From Sipunculus nudus (taxonomy: Eukaryota; Annelida; Sipuncula; Golfingiida; Sipunculidae), in assembly GCA_026874595.1 (NCBI GenBank), contig CM049309.1:29205033-29269032 (forward strand): a DNA stretch of 64,000 nucleotides. Reading direction: 5' to 3'. Made by a program: the position numbers and the translations under genes. The notes beneath the pieces were generated by a model that saw only the letters and a program-made list of their open reading frames with translations, did not search any database and was not told the DNA's origin. Each line of letters starts with the position of its first letter. Within the stretch, counting starts at the first letter, position 1. Positions 1 through 10,299 of this stretch are shown here, one piece after another.

Positions 1-237
1 GGCAAATTATATTTTGGGTTGCTACAGGAAACCTTCTTTGCGCCCAAGACTGAATATCATCAAAGGTGGACCTGGTAATTGCTCAAAATCACGTTTCGTT
101 TTCTCGGAAGTTTTCATCTTTCCCGCGATCACTGGCAATCAGTTTATCATATGAATTGGGAGAATATCCGGTCATGTGATCAGTGGCAAAAAATTAACGG
201 CGATTAAAACAAGTAAAATGTAATTGCCCGCGCGAGA

Positions 238-412
238 CATGTCTTAAAACATGTGTTTAACATGTTTCACACATGTAACGACATAGCATGATGTTTCAAT
301 GGACCCAATTTTGAAAAAAAACGGTGAAACATGTTTTGAAACATGTTTAAAATTGAAACATGTTTGCATACAAAACATGCTAAACATCATGTAAAACATC
401 TGTGAAACGTCA
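238..412. repeat. AAACATG-rich short palindrome cluster
   Basis: This AT-rich stretch is packed with variants of the palindrome AAACATGTTT, mostly as AAACATG or CATGTTT, a few to about 30 bases apart. The open frame across it (minus strand, rich in His, Val and Met) is a by-product of the repeats. It lies immediately downstream, on the minus strand, of the broken LINE endonuclease. It could be a decayed element end or a locally expanded simple repeat. No function is claimed. Confidence 0.5.
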
Positions 413-424
413 TTTTTTAGAGTG

Positions 425-1010
425 TGCACCTCTGGTAAACGTGCGCGTGTTTGGGTTTAAATCCCGCCATATATCTCTGTAATCATAATCATATAGGAAA
501 TTTTTTGATTAAATTTCTGTATTTAGATTCAGGTTCATTATTACCACCCAATTTATCTATATTAGGATTTAGAGTTATGTTGAAATCACCACCGATAATT
601 ATTGTTTTATCCACAAAAGTTTCCAATATTGATAAAATATTTGTAAAGAAAATTTATTGTTCACTGGGGTTGTCTTTTGTAGGTGCATATACGTTTATCA
701 GTATAATTTCTGCTTCATTTATATTACAGTGGAAAAATATATGTAACGTCCGTTTACGTCTGCATTCATTTTGTGGATAATAATATTAATATTATGTGGA
801 AAGAGAATGGCTACACCTCTACTCATCCTATTCCCATGAGCAAACACAATTTTTGAGCTCCATTCTCTCTCTCCCAGGGGATTTCTCATTGTCTACACAG
901 CTGTGCGTTTCTTGTAGAAAGATTATGCCTTTCGGTTTGTAGCCTAACCATTTAAATATTTTTTTCTCTTTTAACCCTATCTCTTAGTGAATGCAACGAA
1001 AATTCTGTGT
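425..1010 (-). pseudogene. LINE ORF2 endonuclease (APE/EEP fold) fragment
   Basis: In LINEs the endonuclease nicks target DNA to prime reverse transcription. Minus-strand translation shows a FLQETHS motif near 920 (the catalytic Glu motif of APE-type nucleases) and IIGGDFN near 590-610 (the GDFN catalytic motif). Past several in-frame stops come DIWRDLNPNTRTFT-like residues near 450, typical of the segment before the SRLDYF motif. The match ends at about 425, before the C-terminal SDH-type motif. At least two frameshifts or stops are needed to read it through. Family assignment to L1/Tx1-like elements rests on the ORF1 next door and on motif style. Confidence 0.75.
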
Positions 1011-1696
1011 ATATATTAATTTATATAAACCAGTGAAATTCTGCTTCTGCAATAGCATACTTCCGTATACTCCCTTGCTTTGACTTCTGCCATTCAAACC
1101 TAACATAACATTAGCCAAATGTGCTTTCCATATGTCTTGAATTACAAACATTTGTGCAAAAATATTATATAAATAACTAACTGAAGATATACACGAATTG
1201 TAACTTTTTGACTATACGTTTAGTGCTGTACTGGGAAAACATTGTTTCTTTAGCACAGCTTGGATTGTTTTGTAGAATATGCCATGAGCGCATATATATA
1301 CGTATGAATGAATATACCAGGGCGCCCCAAGACGATATCCAGAAAAATAAATCAGCATGCAAAATAATAGATTTACCAGGTGTAAATTTGATTTTGTTTT
1401 CATTATATAAATATGTGTTGCACACGTGAAAGAGAAATTGAATGAAGGAAATAATATTTTTTTTTAGAATTTGCTGTGACTATTTCCTGTTGCAGGTCGG
1501 GTCAGGTCGGCTCCACCTGTTTATACATACTTAAACATATTTTAATATTCATTGTCTTTTTTCAACTTTGTCAATATATCCCATCATAGTAATCATTTAT
1601 GAAATATATAGTGTGTTATACATTGTAAATTAAAATATTCTCATTTAAGAAGAGCTCAAAGTCCATATAGCGTGCATAGCCAATGGAGTGATTTGA

Positions 1697-2661
1697 TTAC
1701 TTCGGCTTAGAGCTGCTGATCGAAACAGCTTCATTGTAGTGTTGTGGTGGGTTCTCTCTCAGAGTTATTTCCCAGTCATTTAACACTTTGGGTGAGGTAA
1801 AATACGAAATCTTCTCCTGAGCGTCCCTGGTTGTGATTTTGCCATCCATGGTCCAACAGTCTCTTATGGGGCCATCCTTTTTGAGTTGTCTACCCTGTTT
1901 AAACATTTCAAGTCTTTTCTTTGTGAGGTCTTCATTAATAAAATGTGTTGTCCTCTGTTGCCGGCAAACTTTAACTTGTTCTTTGAATGTTATATTTTAG
2001 CTTTTCTTCGGTAAGACAATAGTCTTACCAAGATGGGTCTCGGCTTTCGATCATGTTGGGGCTTCCCAACACGATGAGACCGTTCTATATCATCCTCCGA
2101 TATATTCACATTGAGAAGCATTGTGCCATATTCACAATTAATGTGTCTGTATTTTCGTCCTTGTTTCTGGCCAGTTATTTACAACGCGCAGAGATGTACC
2201 ACGTGAATTTTGTTCATGTTGGTTAAGTTTCTCTTCTGAAGATTCTATCACAGTGTTAAGAAAAGAATTTGTTTTTCAAATGATGTTACTTTAATTTCTA
2301 ATTCCTTTGTCCTTTCAGTTACGGCTTGGTCTATGATGCTTTTTAAAGCTTTTTGCACAGTCTCGGCTTTCAGTGCCTCAGTCAGGCATCTGGTAAATTT
2401 CTCTGACTCTTCCTTTAATATATGCTCGTCATCACAACTCTCTTTCAGTTGAGACAGGGGCTGGTTATCTGAATCTTCAGATATACTAGTACTCATGATT
2501 TGTTTCTTATTACTCTGAATGGGTGACGTGGATGGCGATTCCCTATTCGACCTTTTCCTACTGCCCACTTGGTGCTCTTGCACTTTGGTTTTGGTGACTG
2601 CGTTTGCGGTTGTGGATTTGCCGGAGCTTTTGTGTGAGGTATTGTTGTTACGGGTCGACAT
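1697..2661 (-). pseudogene. L1-like ORF1 protein relic
   Basis: L1 ORF1p is an RNA-binding trimeric chaperone that packages LINE RNA. Translation from 2661 gives a basic, Ser/Thr/Lys-rich N-terminus, then an acidic helical stretch and a likely coiled coil, open to about 2248. In another frame, near 2000-2090, the motif SEDDIERSHRVGKP and the residues RPILVRLLSYRRKAK match the signature RRM region of L1 ORF1p. A third segment (about 1906-1697) holds the C-terminal domain with FKQGRQLKKDG and CWTMDGKI. At least two frameshifts break it. The start at 2661 is the first Met before the basic region. Confidence 0.75.
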
Positions 2662-2690
2662 TGCGTAAATGTTATTGTGAACCTGTACAT

Positions 2691-3239
2691 GTGAATTCCT
2701 GCCCTGGCCGAATGGTCTGGCGTCTGTCTGTTAAGTTATAGATTTCAATGTTCTGTAAATTGGCAATATAATAAACGTATTTCTACCAAAATGCTACCAA
2801 TAGGAAGCTAATACCTTAAATATCATAATAAATACGCTAGTTTGATGTCTGCCTCTAGGTTTTGTGTGTACAGATAAAGGCATTAAGGCATTAAGACAAT
2901 AAAAAGTATTATTGGGTAATCATGTAACCTAAAATATCAAATGTGATATCCAAGATGGCCACCTATGCTCTGTAAAAATTTAAGACAGTTCTAAGACAGT
3001 GAAATTTAGTGGAGGAAAAAACAGAACAAACAAAAGTATTCGGGGATAACAAGTCATTTTTCCATATGATGTATGGGACGGAATTGAACTCGAACGTCTT
3101 GAATTCGGACCTGTACATGAGGTCAGGTCTCGAAATCTAGGCCAAATCCAGCTCCAGTCTAATAAGAATAAGCTCAGTCCAACATATTGGAAAACATGCT
3201 GCTAACATATACATGTATATGAAAACAAAAATTACATTA
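2691..3239. other. Unassigned interspersed DNA
   Basis: This AT-rich stretch contains no open frame of note and no obvious tandem repeat, hairpin or domain. It separates the LINE relic from the nested minisatellite-cored elements. Confidence 0.4.
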
Positions 3240-3899
3240 ACTAGAAAATGTTCAGAGGAATGTATCCCCGCCAAACGGGAATGTGAGAAATGTGTACACA
3301 CGCCATCACACACACACCCTCACAGTCACAGAACTGACCGAAAGCCCTGGTAAGTTAAGTGGCGACACTAAAAGTTTACGGACGGACGGACAGAAGGATG
3401 GACGGAGGGACTTTTGGTATACAATAATATGTCCCGTCCTAAACGGGCGTATAAAAAACCCCAAAAATCATTTGTTTTGTGACCAAAGCCTAATCAACTC
3501 TGGAGACCCTTAAGATGCACCTACTACTCTAATAAGAAGTAGATCCCAGTAAAACTTTTTTTGAGAAATAAATGCACATATGGAATGTAAACATATTGTA
3601 TAAAAAATGATTTAAAATCCAAAAATCATTAAAGTGTGACCAAAACCTAATCAGCTCTGGAGGCCCATAAGATGCACCTGCTACTACAATTAGAAGTAGA
3701 TCTGAGTAGACCTTTTTGAGATATCCCGTTGCATATAAAATGTTAAAATTTTGAATAAAACAAGTGGCCCATGGGCCATGACGCTCAGCTAATTTTGACT
3801 GGGTGCTCATTTTTTTTATTAATGTTATATATTATCTGTGAGAATAGCATATGGCTAAAGTTACTGTATTGAAAAAATGGACAGAAAATAAAAAATTCA

Positions 3900-6120
3900 G
3901 GATTCATAGGAAACCAGCCTAGGACCCCCCTGGATTTCACAATAGAGGGTTCCAAGGAAAATGGATACAATTTGTACCCTGTCAGTCTGGGTGCTCAAAA
4001 TCATGTTTCTGGTCCATAGCTAGCAGAGTATAGGTCACCATGATCCAAATTCAGGTTTCCAAGGAGAATTGCCAAGGATTTCCCTGAATGTCATTTCAGA
4101 GTCTAGAGCTAATGGATACAATTTGTGCCTTGTCTGTCTGGGTGCTCAAAACCATTTTTCTGCCCATATAGGTCACACTGTAAATATTCTTTCATAGAAT
4201 ATGTTAAGATATTGCATATGTATATTTTATTCTGATCTTATTCTGATGTATTAACAATTCGTCATTAAGGGATTATATTTGTCTTAATGTACAATTTTCA
4301 TTACAATGTACTATTCAGTAGTTTCATAGGAATATGCATGTCCACCGTAGTGCTATGAATTATGTAATATTATGTTCTCACGAGAACTCGGTATGCACTT
4401 GAACCGTGAATGTTTTAATCTATTTGAATTTACTCCTTGTGTAAGCTTCCGGTGCAATGTATGTATTTTGTATGAAGCTGTACACTAATTTCTGCCTCCA
4501 TTGTGACTCTATTCACACATCGTGCGGGTTAGATCTTGATTGTATAATATGTAAAGCGAAGCCGCCACGGTTAATTACCCCTCTGTCTGCACAAGAGCCA
4601 GCGGCCAAAGAAACTCTAATTGAGGTGCCGCGCACTCACGTAATCACTGTAGTAATTTCACTTTGTGCATACGCTCTTATGTTCTATTGTGTCTAATTGC
4701 GCTTAGGCCTGACACGGCCCCACATTGATTAATGTTACACTTGAACATTTCTTTTAATTTATATTATAATGAGCTTCCGTAAAAGTTTCTAATTGGACAA
4801 CTCCTTGTATTTGATAGATATATGTATGTACCGTGGATTGGGGAGGGCAGAGTAAAACTGGGACTTGAACTGAGTGCAAGCGAGTTCAACTCAGCTCGAG
4901 ATATATTAAATAAACCACGAATTGCTGTAACCCGCTGTTGTGTATTTCCTTGGGAACCTACAACACAATATAGGTCACCATGACCTAATTTCAGGTTTCC
5001 AAGGACACTTGACTAATACCTCCCTGAATTTTATGTTAAAAAATTTTAGGCCTAATGGAAACAATTTGTGCCCTGTCTGACTGTCTGAGTGCATATATGA
5101 CATCTTTACTGATAGGTTGCAAAATATAGGTCATGGTGACCTAATTTCAGTTTTCCAAGAACATTGGCCAAGGACGTCTCACAATGTTACATTAATAGAT
5201 TCTAGGCCTAACGGAAACAATGTATGCCCTGACTTACTGTCTGGGTGCTTATGACTTCTTTTCCTATAGGGCACAGAATATAGGTCAAAGTGACCTAATT
5301 TCAGGTTTCCAAGGATATTTGCCTAGGACCTCCCTAAACGTCACATTGGAGGATTCTAGGCCTAATTGATACAATCTGTGCCCCATCTGACTGTCTGGGT
5401 GCTCAAAATCATGTCGTTGGCCCATAGGTTACAAAATATAGGTCACAATGACCTAATTTCAGGTTTCCAAGGAGATCTGCCTAGAAATTCCCAGGATATT
5501 GTGTTAGAAGATTCTAGGCCTCACATATACTTTTTGTCCCCATCTGACATTCAGGGTGCTTGAAATCATGATTTCGGCCAGTAGGTAAAAAAAATATGTC
5601 ACCATGATCTAATTTCGGGTTTCATGGGAGATTATATAATTTGTGCGCTGTCTAACTGTCTGGTTGCTCAAAATCATGTTTTAGGCCCGTAGGTCAGGAA
5701 ATATAGGTCACCATGACCTAATTTCAGGTTTCCAAGGAGATTTGCCTAGAAACTCCCAGGATATTGTGCAAGAAGATTATTGGCCTCAAAAAACGATTTG
5801 TCCCCATCTGACATTCAGGGTGCTCATATGACATCTTTTCCCTATAGGTCGCAGAATATAGGTCACAGTGACCTAGTTTCAGGTTTCCCAGGACATTTGC
5901 CTAGGATCTTTCAAAATATCAGGTTAGAGGTTTCTAGGCCTAATGGATACAATTTGTGCCCTGTCTGACTGTCTGGGTGCTCAAAATCATGTTTTTGGCC
6001 CGTAGGTCACAAAATGAAGGTTACCATGATCTAATTCGGGTTTCCAAGGAGATTTGCCCAGGGACTCCCTGGATGTACAGTTAGAAGTTTCTAGGTCTAA
6101 CGGTTACGATTTGTGCCCTG
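3900..6120 (+). repeat. Tandem array of about 155-bp units with IR3 palindromes
   Basis: About ten diverged units share the landmarks GGTGCTCAAAATCATG, TAGGTCACCATGACCTAA, TTTCAGGTTTCCAAGG and TTCTAGGCCTAATGG. Six units keep a perfect inverted repeat AGGTCAnnnTGACCT, at 4972, 5128, 5282, 5440, 5705 and 5860; spacing is 154-158 bp, with one gap of 265 bp that holds a degraded unit. Degenerate versions occur near 4032, 5598 and 6017. The array is the core of the family C element and is interrupted by the solo LTR. Confidence 0.85.
4179..4962 (+). mobile_element. Solo LTR with 4-bp target duplication
   Basis: This 784-bp insertion breaks the family C tandem array between two otherwise adjacent parts of a unit. 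It begins TGTAAATATT, ends GGGAACCTACA (TG...CA ends), and is flanked by ACAC at 4175-4178 and 4963-4966. Removing the insert and one ACAC restores a unit closely matching its neighbours. A polyadenylation signal (AATAAA) lies near 4910, shortly before the end, which fits an LTR in plus orientation. No internal coding region remains, so this is a solo LTR left by recombination. Ty3/Gypsy or BEL/Pao origin is possible; the sequence alone does not decide. Confidence 0.75.
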
Positions 6121-6167
6121 TTAACGGACGGACGGCCGAACGGACGCCGGACAAAGGGTGATCGGTA

Positions 6168-6198
6168 TAGCTCAGGTGACTTACAGTCAGCTGAGCTA
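6168..6198 (+). repeat. 3' terminal hairpin of family C
   Basis: Two 14-nt arms, TAGCTCAGGTGACT and AGTCAGCTGAGCTA, pair with one mismatch around a TAC loop. The same hairpin recurs at 51411-51441 and, partly eroded and in the opposite orientation, at 27965-27990. Confidence 0.85.
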
Positions 6199-6384
6199 AA
6201 AATCATAAAAAAACCCATAAAATCATTCAAGTGTGACCAAAACCTAATCAGCTCTGATGACCTATTAGATGCACTTGCTTTTACAATTTGAAGAAGATCC
6301 GAGTGACACGTTTTTAGATATCGCGTCGCATAAAACTGTTTGCGGACGGACGGACTAACGGAGCTAATCGCGGGGAGGCGGGGG

Positions 6385-6967
6385 ATACTAACAGCAGAGC
6401 GAGGAAAACAGTTATTAAATATATGGAAGAAACGAAATTGGTTGCTCACTGGACACAACATAATCCTGACTTAGCGAAGTTTACATGGGCCCGTAATAAT
6501 CCTGTACCAGGAGGTAGCCGGTTAGATTATTTTTTGGCGTCATTTGGGTTATTGGGGAATGTTATAAACACACACTTTGCCTCTTCTCATAAAACCGATC
6601 ATCTCAGTATATCTCTTGGACTCGATATGTTTATTCATGATAGAGGTCCAGGATACTGGAAACCAAACTGCTCTTTATTAAATAATCAAGAATATAACGA
6701 TCAAATAAAACCATTTAATCTACGCAACAAGAAAATAAAAAGATTAACCCTGCTATAATGTGGGATGTAATTAAAATGATTATTAGGCGAGAATCCATTG
6801 CATTTAGTAAAAAAGACTTAAATAAATAAAAACAAAAATCTTTATACAAGAAACTTGAATATCTGCAAAATTCACACAACCAAACTAACTTAGCTGAAAT
6901 CAAAATAGAACTAGAATATCTTATAGAATCAGAACCAAAGGAGCCATTTTCAGAAGTATTTGCATGC
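6385..6967 (+). pseudogene. LINE ORF2 endonuclease C-terminal relic
   Basis: Plus-strand translation gives KFTW near 6478, SRLDYFLASFG near 6520, SSHKTDHLSI near 6590 (the catalytic SDH-type motif reads TDH) and RGPGYWKPN near 6645. These are in the order seen in L1/Tx1-type LINE endonucleases. The frame is open from about 6423 to 6758, then shifts; the following linker (KIELEYLIE near 6905) runs to about 6967, where an LTR interrupts it. No reverse transcriptase was seen beyond. The sequence differs from the minus-strand LINE endonuclease at 425-1010 where the two overlap, so they come from different copies. Confidence 0.75.
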
Positions 6968-7583
6968 TGTTACGGAACCTAATATAAACATATCACGTAT
7001 GCGTGATGAACACAAATTTTGTAATGGAGATAAAAAAATTAGATTCTGTAACACTAGGCAGCTTGAAATGTCTAGGGTATGAATAGAGAAGTCAGTGGTT
7101 AACAAATAACCATAATTTTTTCTTAAAACAACCCTAACATAGAGAAGTCAGTGGTTAACAAATAACCATAATTTTTTCTTAAAACAACCCTAACATTACA
7201 ATACACTAAATCAACACAATTATACAGTTAAACAGCGGCATAACAACAAATCAATACAATCACACAGTAAAATATACAAATACAGTACCTGGATAACACC
7301 ACCACCACATCGATAAATTCTCTAAATGTTTACTCTCGGAGAATGACAGTCCAGTGCAAAGCTCTTGTAACAATCCAGAAAGTAAACTGAAGTCCAAAAT
7401 AAAATCTATGATTGCCGCACTCGTCGGATAAGGTCCCAGAAACTTGACACACGCTTTTGCGTCCGCTGGAAATCTTCTCTGCTGCTCTCGGCCCTAAAAC
7501 ACAGCCCCTTAATATACTCTTCAACTCTTTACGGCAGTAAAATGTAAATGCATTTAGTAATAACGGATTATTCCATTACAACA
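6968..7583 (-). mobile_element. Solo LTR of the Gmr1-like Gypsy family, minus strand
   Basis: The plus strand starts TGTTACGGAACC and ends TTACAACA, so the LTR has TG...CA ends when read on the minus strand. Its reverse complement follows the LTR at 37909-38696 over most of its length: the CCACTGACTTCTTTATT block, the GAATAAATTA block, the TGTTACAAGAGCT block and the CTCCGAGAG block. It is inserted in the LINE relic that ends at 6967. It contains a perfect 56-bp tandem duplication (7085-7140 and 7141-7196). No clear target duplication was found, and the end at 7583 is less certain than the start. Confidence 0.7.
7085..7196. repeat. 56-bp tandem duplication inside the LTR
   Basis: A unit of 56 bp beginning AGAGAAGTCAGTGGTTAACA occurs twice, back to back, with no difference seen. 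The related LTRs at 38500-38580 and 46920-46980 have it once, so the duplication is private to this copy and recent, or an assembly effect. Confidence 0.85.
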
Positions 7584-10147
7584 TGAATAAAAGCAGCCAG
7601 TAATGACAGGCCATGTACTTTTTTTTCAGTTTCTTGATGACTATTATGAATCACTTGACCTTTACATTCATTTGTAATGCTGGTTGTCTTCTTTGTTGCA
7701 GGAAGAGCGTTTTGAACCGATGTGTGTCTACACCAGTTACTGATACAGCCCAGAACCTGGCCCACCTATTACCCTCAAAATGTCCACAAGGAGATTTCAT
7801 AGAGGTATCTGTGTGTATGTGTGTGTGTGAGAGAGAGAGAGAGAGAACATGCAACAATTTCGTGTAAATTAAAAAGAATCAAATTTATGATGATAGAATT
7901 ATCATACTGATTTATAAAAAGTTTTGCTTATTGCCTTCATTGCTTATATGTGTAAAATGTGCATTCTAGTCAATCATTTTGGGGATATGGACAATGTTTG
8001 TTTGTGTGAAGACTGGTTCGGCCATTCTATAAATGTCACTGTCTGCTTTCGCAAGAATGCCTGCAGTGGAAGTCCAGTCAGTCTACACTGGAAGACCAGT
8101 CATTATACCAAATAGTAGTTGTAGGAATTGGTTGTAAAGTTAAAGTCGATGACTGAAATAAGAAAAACGTCCAATGATCGATTTTAATAGATTATTTTAT
8201 GTAGATGACTATCTATATTACCGTTAAATATGCTGTATAGAATTAAACCTAAACTATTGACTGAGTAACTTGTACAACACGCTTAAAGGTCATTATAATA
8301 GCCGAGTTATTGACACTTATCGTTACACAAGATAAAGTTTTAATGCTGTTCGCTATTTTATGCACGGTCTTCCTTATATCTCTGACAGAATTAGAAAATC
8401 TTATCGGTACAATATTACTTATTTGGACGTGCAATATAACTGATTTTGCAAAAAAAAATGCAATCGATTTACTTGAAAATTAAAGAGAAAGACGAATCAT
8501 CGATATAATCGACTAATTGGCACACCACTACCAATTACAGGTTTTTGTTAGACAGTTCAGATACCTGTGGTCATTATCAAGAAAAATCCTACTACAAGTC
8601 GAAAATTTTAGACACCCTATTTATCCTTTATAATGTTAATGATGTTTATAAAATAATCAGGAGATGATGCACTGAGATGATGTAATCAGTGAATCACTGA
8701 ACTACCAGGTATCACTAAAGGATCCCTAGGGGGTTGAGAAAAGCTACAAGAATGAACAACCCCGAGAGACCAGCAAGGCATAGTGTAAAATCGGATGAGA
8801 CTGACGTCGGCGGTTATATCAGACTTTACCTTTTATATTTACTGGGTCACAGACAAATTGCCTTCCATAAAATATGGAACATGCCTAGTTAATTACTTGA
8901 ACAGTTTCTCTGCTAACAGTACCGGCATGTCAAACATGAGTCATTTATTTACCTGTCAGTCGCATACCCTGATCAAATTTAAGTGACCCATGTATGTCCG
9001 AAACAAATATGTTAGAATAAAACTAAAGTTTACGATGAATGTGGCGGAAACCAAGAATGTTGAAACAGCTGTTGAAGATAACAAATAACGCATTCAGGTT
9101 ATTCGATGGTCTATACGTTTTGGTAAAAAAAATTATCTCTGTATACAAAAGTATTCGATAGATAGATCGATCGATAGATAGATAGATTTGATCTATTTGA
9201 AAGATTGGAAGATATATTAGATAGATAGATTAGATAGATAGATTTTATAAATCTTTTTGGGAAAACACAAATGTTTTTACCCAGACCACAATAAAGATAT
9301 GTGAAAGTGATCATCTAAAATATGATATAATAAATAAAAGGGTGTAACAGATACGTAATAGATACGCATTCTCCGTGCATGGGAGCAACAGGCATGGAAA
9401 GCTCGGTCATTTATATTTTATCCTGGAGTCCGGCTCCCACTGGCCTCAAACTTGTTTTATTTTCCTAATTTTTTTCTAGGTGGAATTTTATTGCCCATAT
9501 GTTAGTTGTGTAAAATAATGAAACTGACCCGCTGTCAGCCTTGGGCAATGTTTACTTATTAACATAAAATAAAATGGGCGCCAAAATAATTCTTAAATAG
9601 CGTAAATACCGTAAGTACATCATTTTTTTACAAAGAGGGCAAACTAATAAATGGAAGTTAGGATATTATAACCCAAAGAAGTCATTTCTGGTATTCTTTT
9701 GGTCATGGTGACCACCACTTCAAAATGGCTGTTCCACCATTTGGAAACAAAAGTGTAAATCATGAATATACAGTTAAACACGTGTATTAAGACGACCGGT
9801 GGATCAAAGTTTTTAATTCACAAGTTAACTTATTAGACAGGTCAGTTATTAACAATGTGGATGCTTTCCTTTCATTCAAGGGTGTTCTTGATAGATAGTT
9901 GGTCATGTTAGACAGCTGGTCTTCAGTCAAGCGCCAATGTACTATACTGACCTACTGATTTGGTTATTCCGTGGATTCCAAAGAACTCTGTGGATCTATT
10001 TTGTTTTTTATAATTTGGGATAAAATGACTAATTAAACGCTTGGGTATAGATGTAGATGACCAAATGTCCTAAACAACAGCAGTTTTATATACATTATAT
10101 GTGAATATTATCCTTGTAAGCTACCTATATATTGCCTAAATAATAAA
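7584..10147. other. Unassigned DNA with simple repeats
   Basis: No coding or transposon signature was recognised. Simple repeats include GT followed by GA at about 7808-7846 and a GATA/GATC-type tract at 9158-9245. The short open frames here have no recognisable domain. A dispersed repeat at about 9487-9600 is listed separately. Confidence 0.4.
9487..9600 (+). repeat. Dispersed repeat with conserved 19-bp core
   Basis: CGCTGTCAGCCTTGGGCAA near 9530 is found again, inverted and identical, near 21565. Flanking sequence on both sides also resembles the reverse complement of 21515-21630, including an AAAATGGGCGCCAA versus AAAATGGCTGCCAA block. This looks like two copies of one short dispersed family in opposite orientation, type unknown. 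Confidence 0.5.
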
Positions 10148-10299
10148 ACAAGATGACCAGAGGTCACGCGCTTGCCGGAAATGGAAATGATAGAGACAGA
10201 TAGACAGAGAGTGCATGTAGTAACAATCATATGAATGAGCAACATTGTGGGGGCAGCAGAAACGGACAATATGTTTATTTATGCATGCTGACCTTAAAC

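Larger units (their letters stand above)
425..2690 (-). mobile_element. L1-like LINE relic, 5' part only
   Basis: Read on the minus strand, this block carries an ORF1 (about 2661 to 1697) and then the first part of an ORF2 apurinic-type endonuclease (about 1010 to 425). That is the order of an L1/Tx1-type non-LTR retrotransposon. No reverse transcriptase, 3' UTR or poly-A tail follows, so the copy is 3'-truncated or rearranged, which is unusual because LINE copies normally lose their 5' end. The roughly 680 bp between the two coding relics (1010-1696) holds no clear coding signal on the minus strand. Both frames are broken by stops and frameshifts, so the copy is dead. Confidence 0.75.
3760..6202 (+). 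mobile_element. Helentron/HINE-like non-autonomous element, family C
   Basis: Its 5' end reads ACAAGT (3760-3765), then the perfect palindrome GGCCCATGGGCC (3766-3777) and a subterminal GCTCAGCTAATTTTGACT (3783-3800). The core is a tandem array of units of about 155 bp (about 3900-6120). A GGACGGACGG stretch (6124-6150) precedes the 3' hairpin at 6168-6198, whose right arm is the inverse of the 5' GCTCAGCT motif. The layout matches Helentron-associated elements (subterminal inverted repeats, minisatellite core, 3' stem-loop), but no helicase or transposase is present to prove the class. A solo LTR splits the core at 4179-4962. Confidence 0.6.
3242..6392 (+). mobile_element. Minisatellite-cored element, family F (interrupted)
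   Basis: The element appears to start with ACTAGA (about 3240) and a subterminal GTATCCCCGCC (about 3262), and to end with the inverse, GGCGGGGGATAC (about 6378-6389), just after a GGACGGACGGAC stretch. Core units beginning AAAATCATT..GTGTGACCAAA..CCTAATCA recur near 3465, 3615 and 6205. The first two lie before, and the third after, a family C element (3760-6202), so C inserted into F. A hairpin around 3432-3458 (ATGTCCCGT / ACGGGCGTAT) may mark a second, shorter element at the left end. Borders are approximate and the 3' hairpin has decayed. No coding capacity was seen. Confidence 0.45.

Noticed and set aside
425-6967. The minus-strand LINE endonuclease (425-1010) and the plus-strand one (6385-6967) could be a single LINE with a twin-primed 5' inversion.
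   Set aside because: The breakpoints fit that layout, but the two translations overlap by about 25 residues and differ clearly there, so they come from different copies or families.
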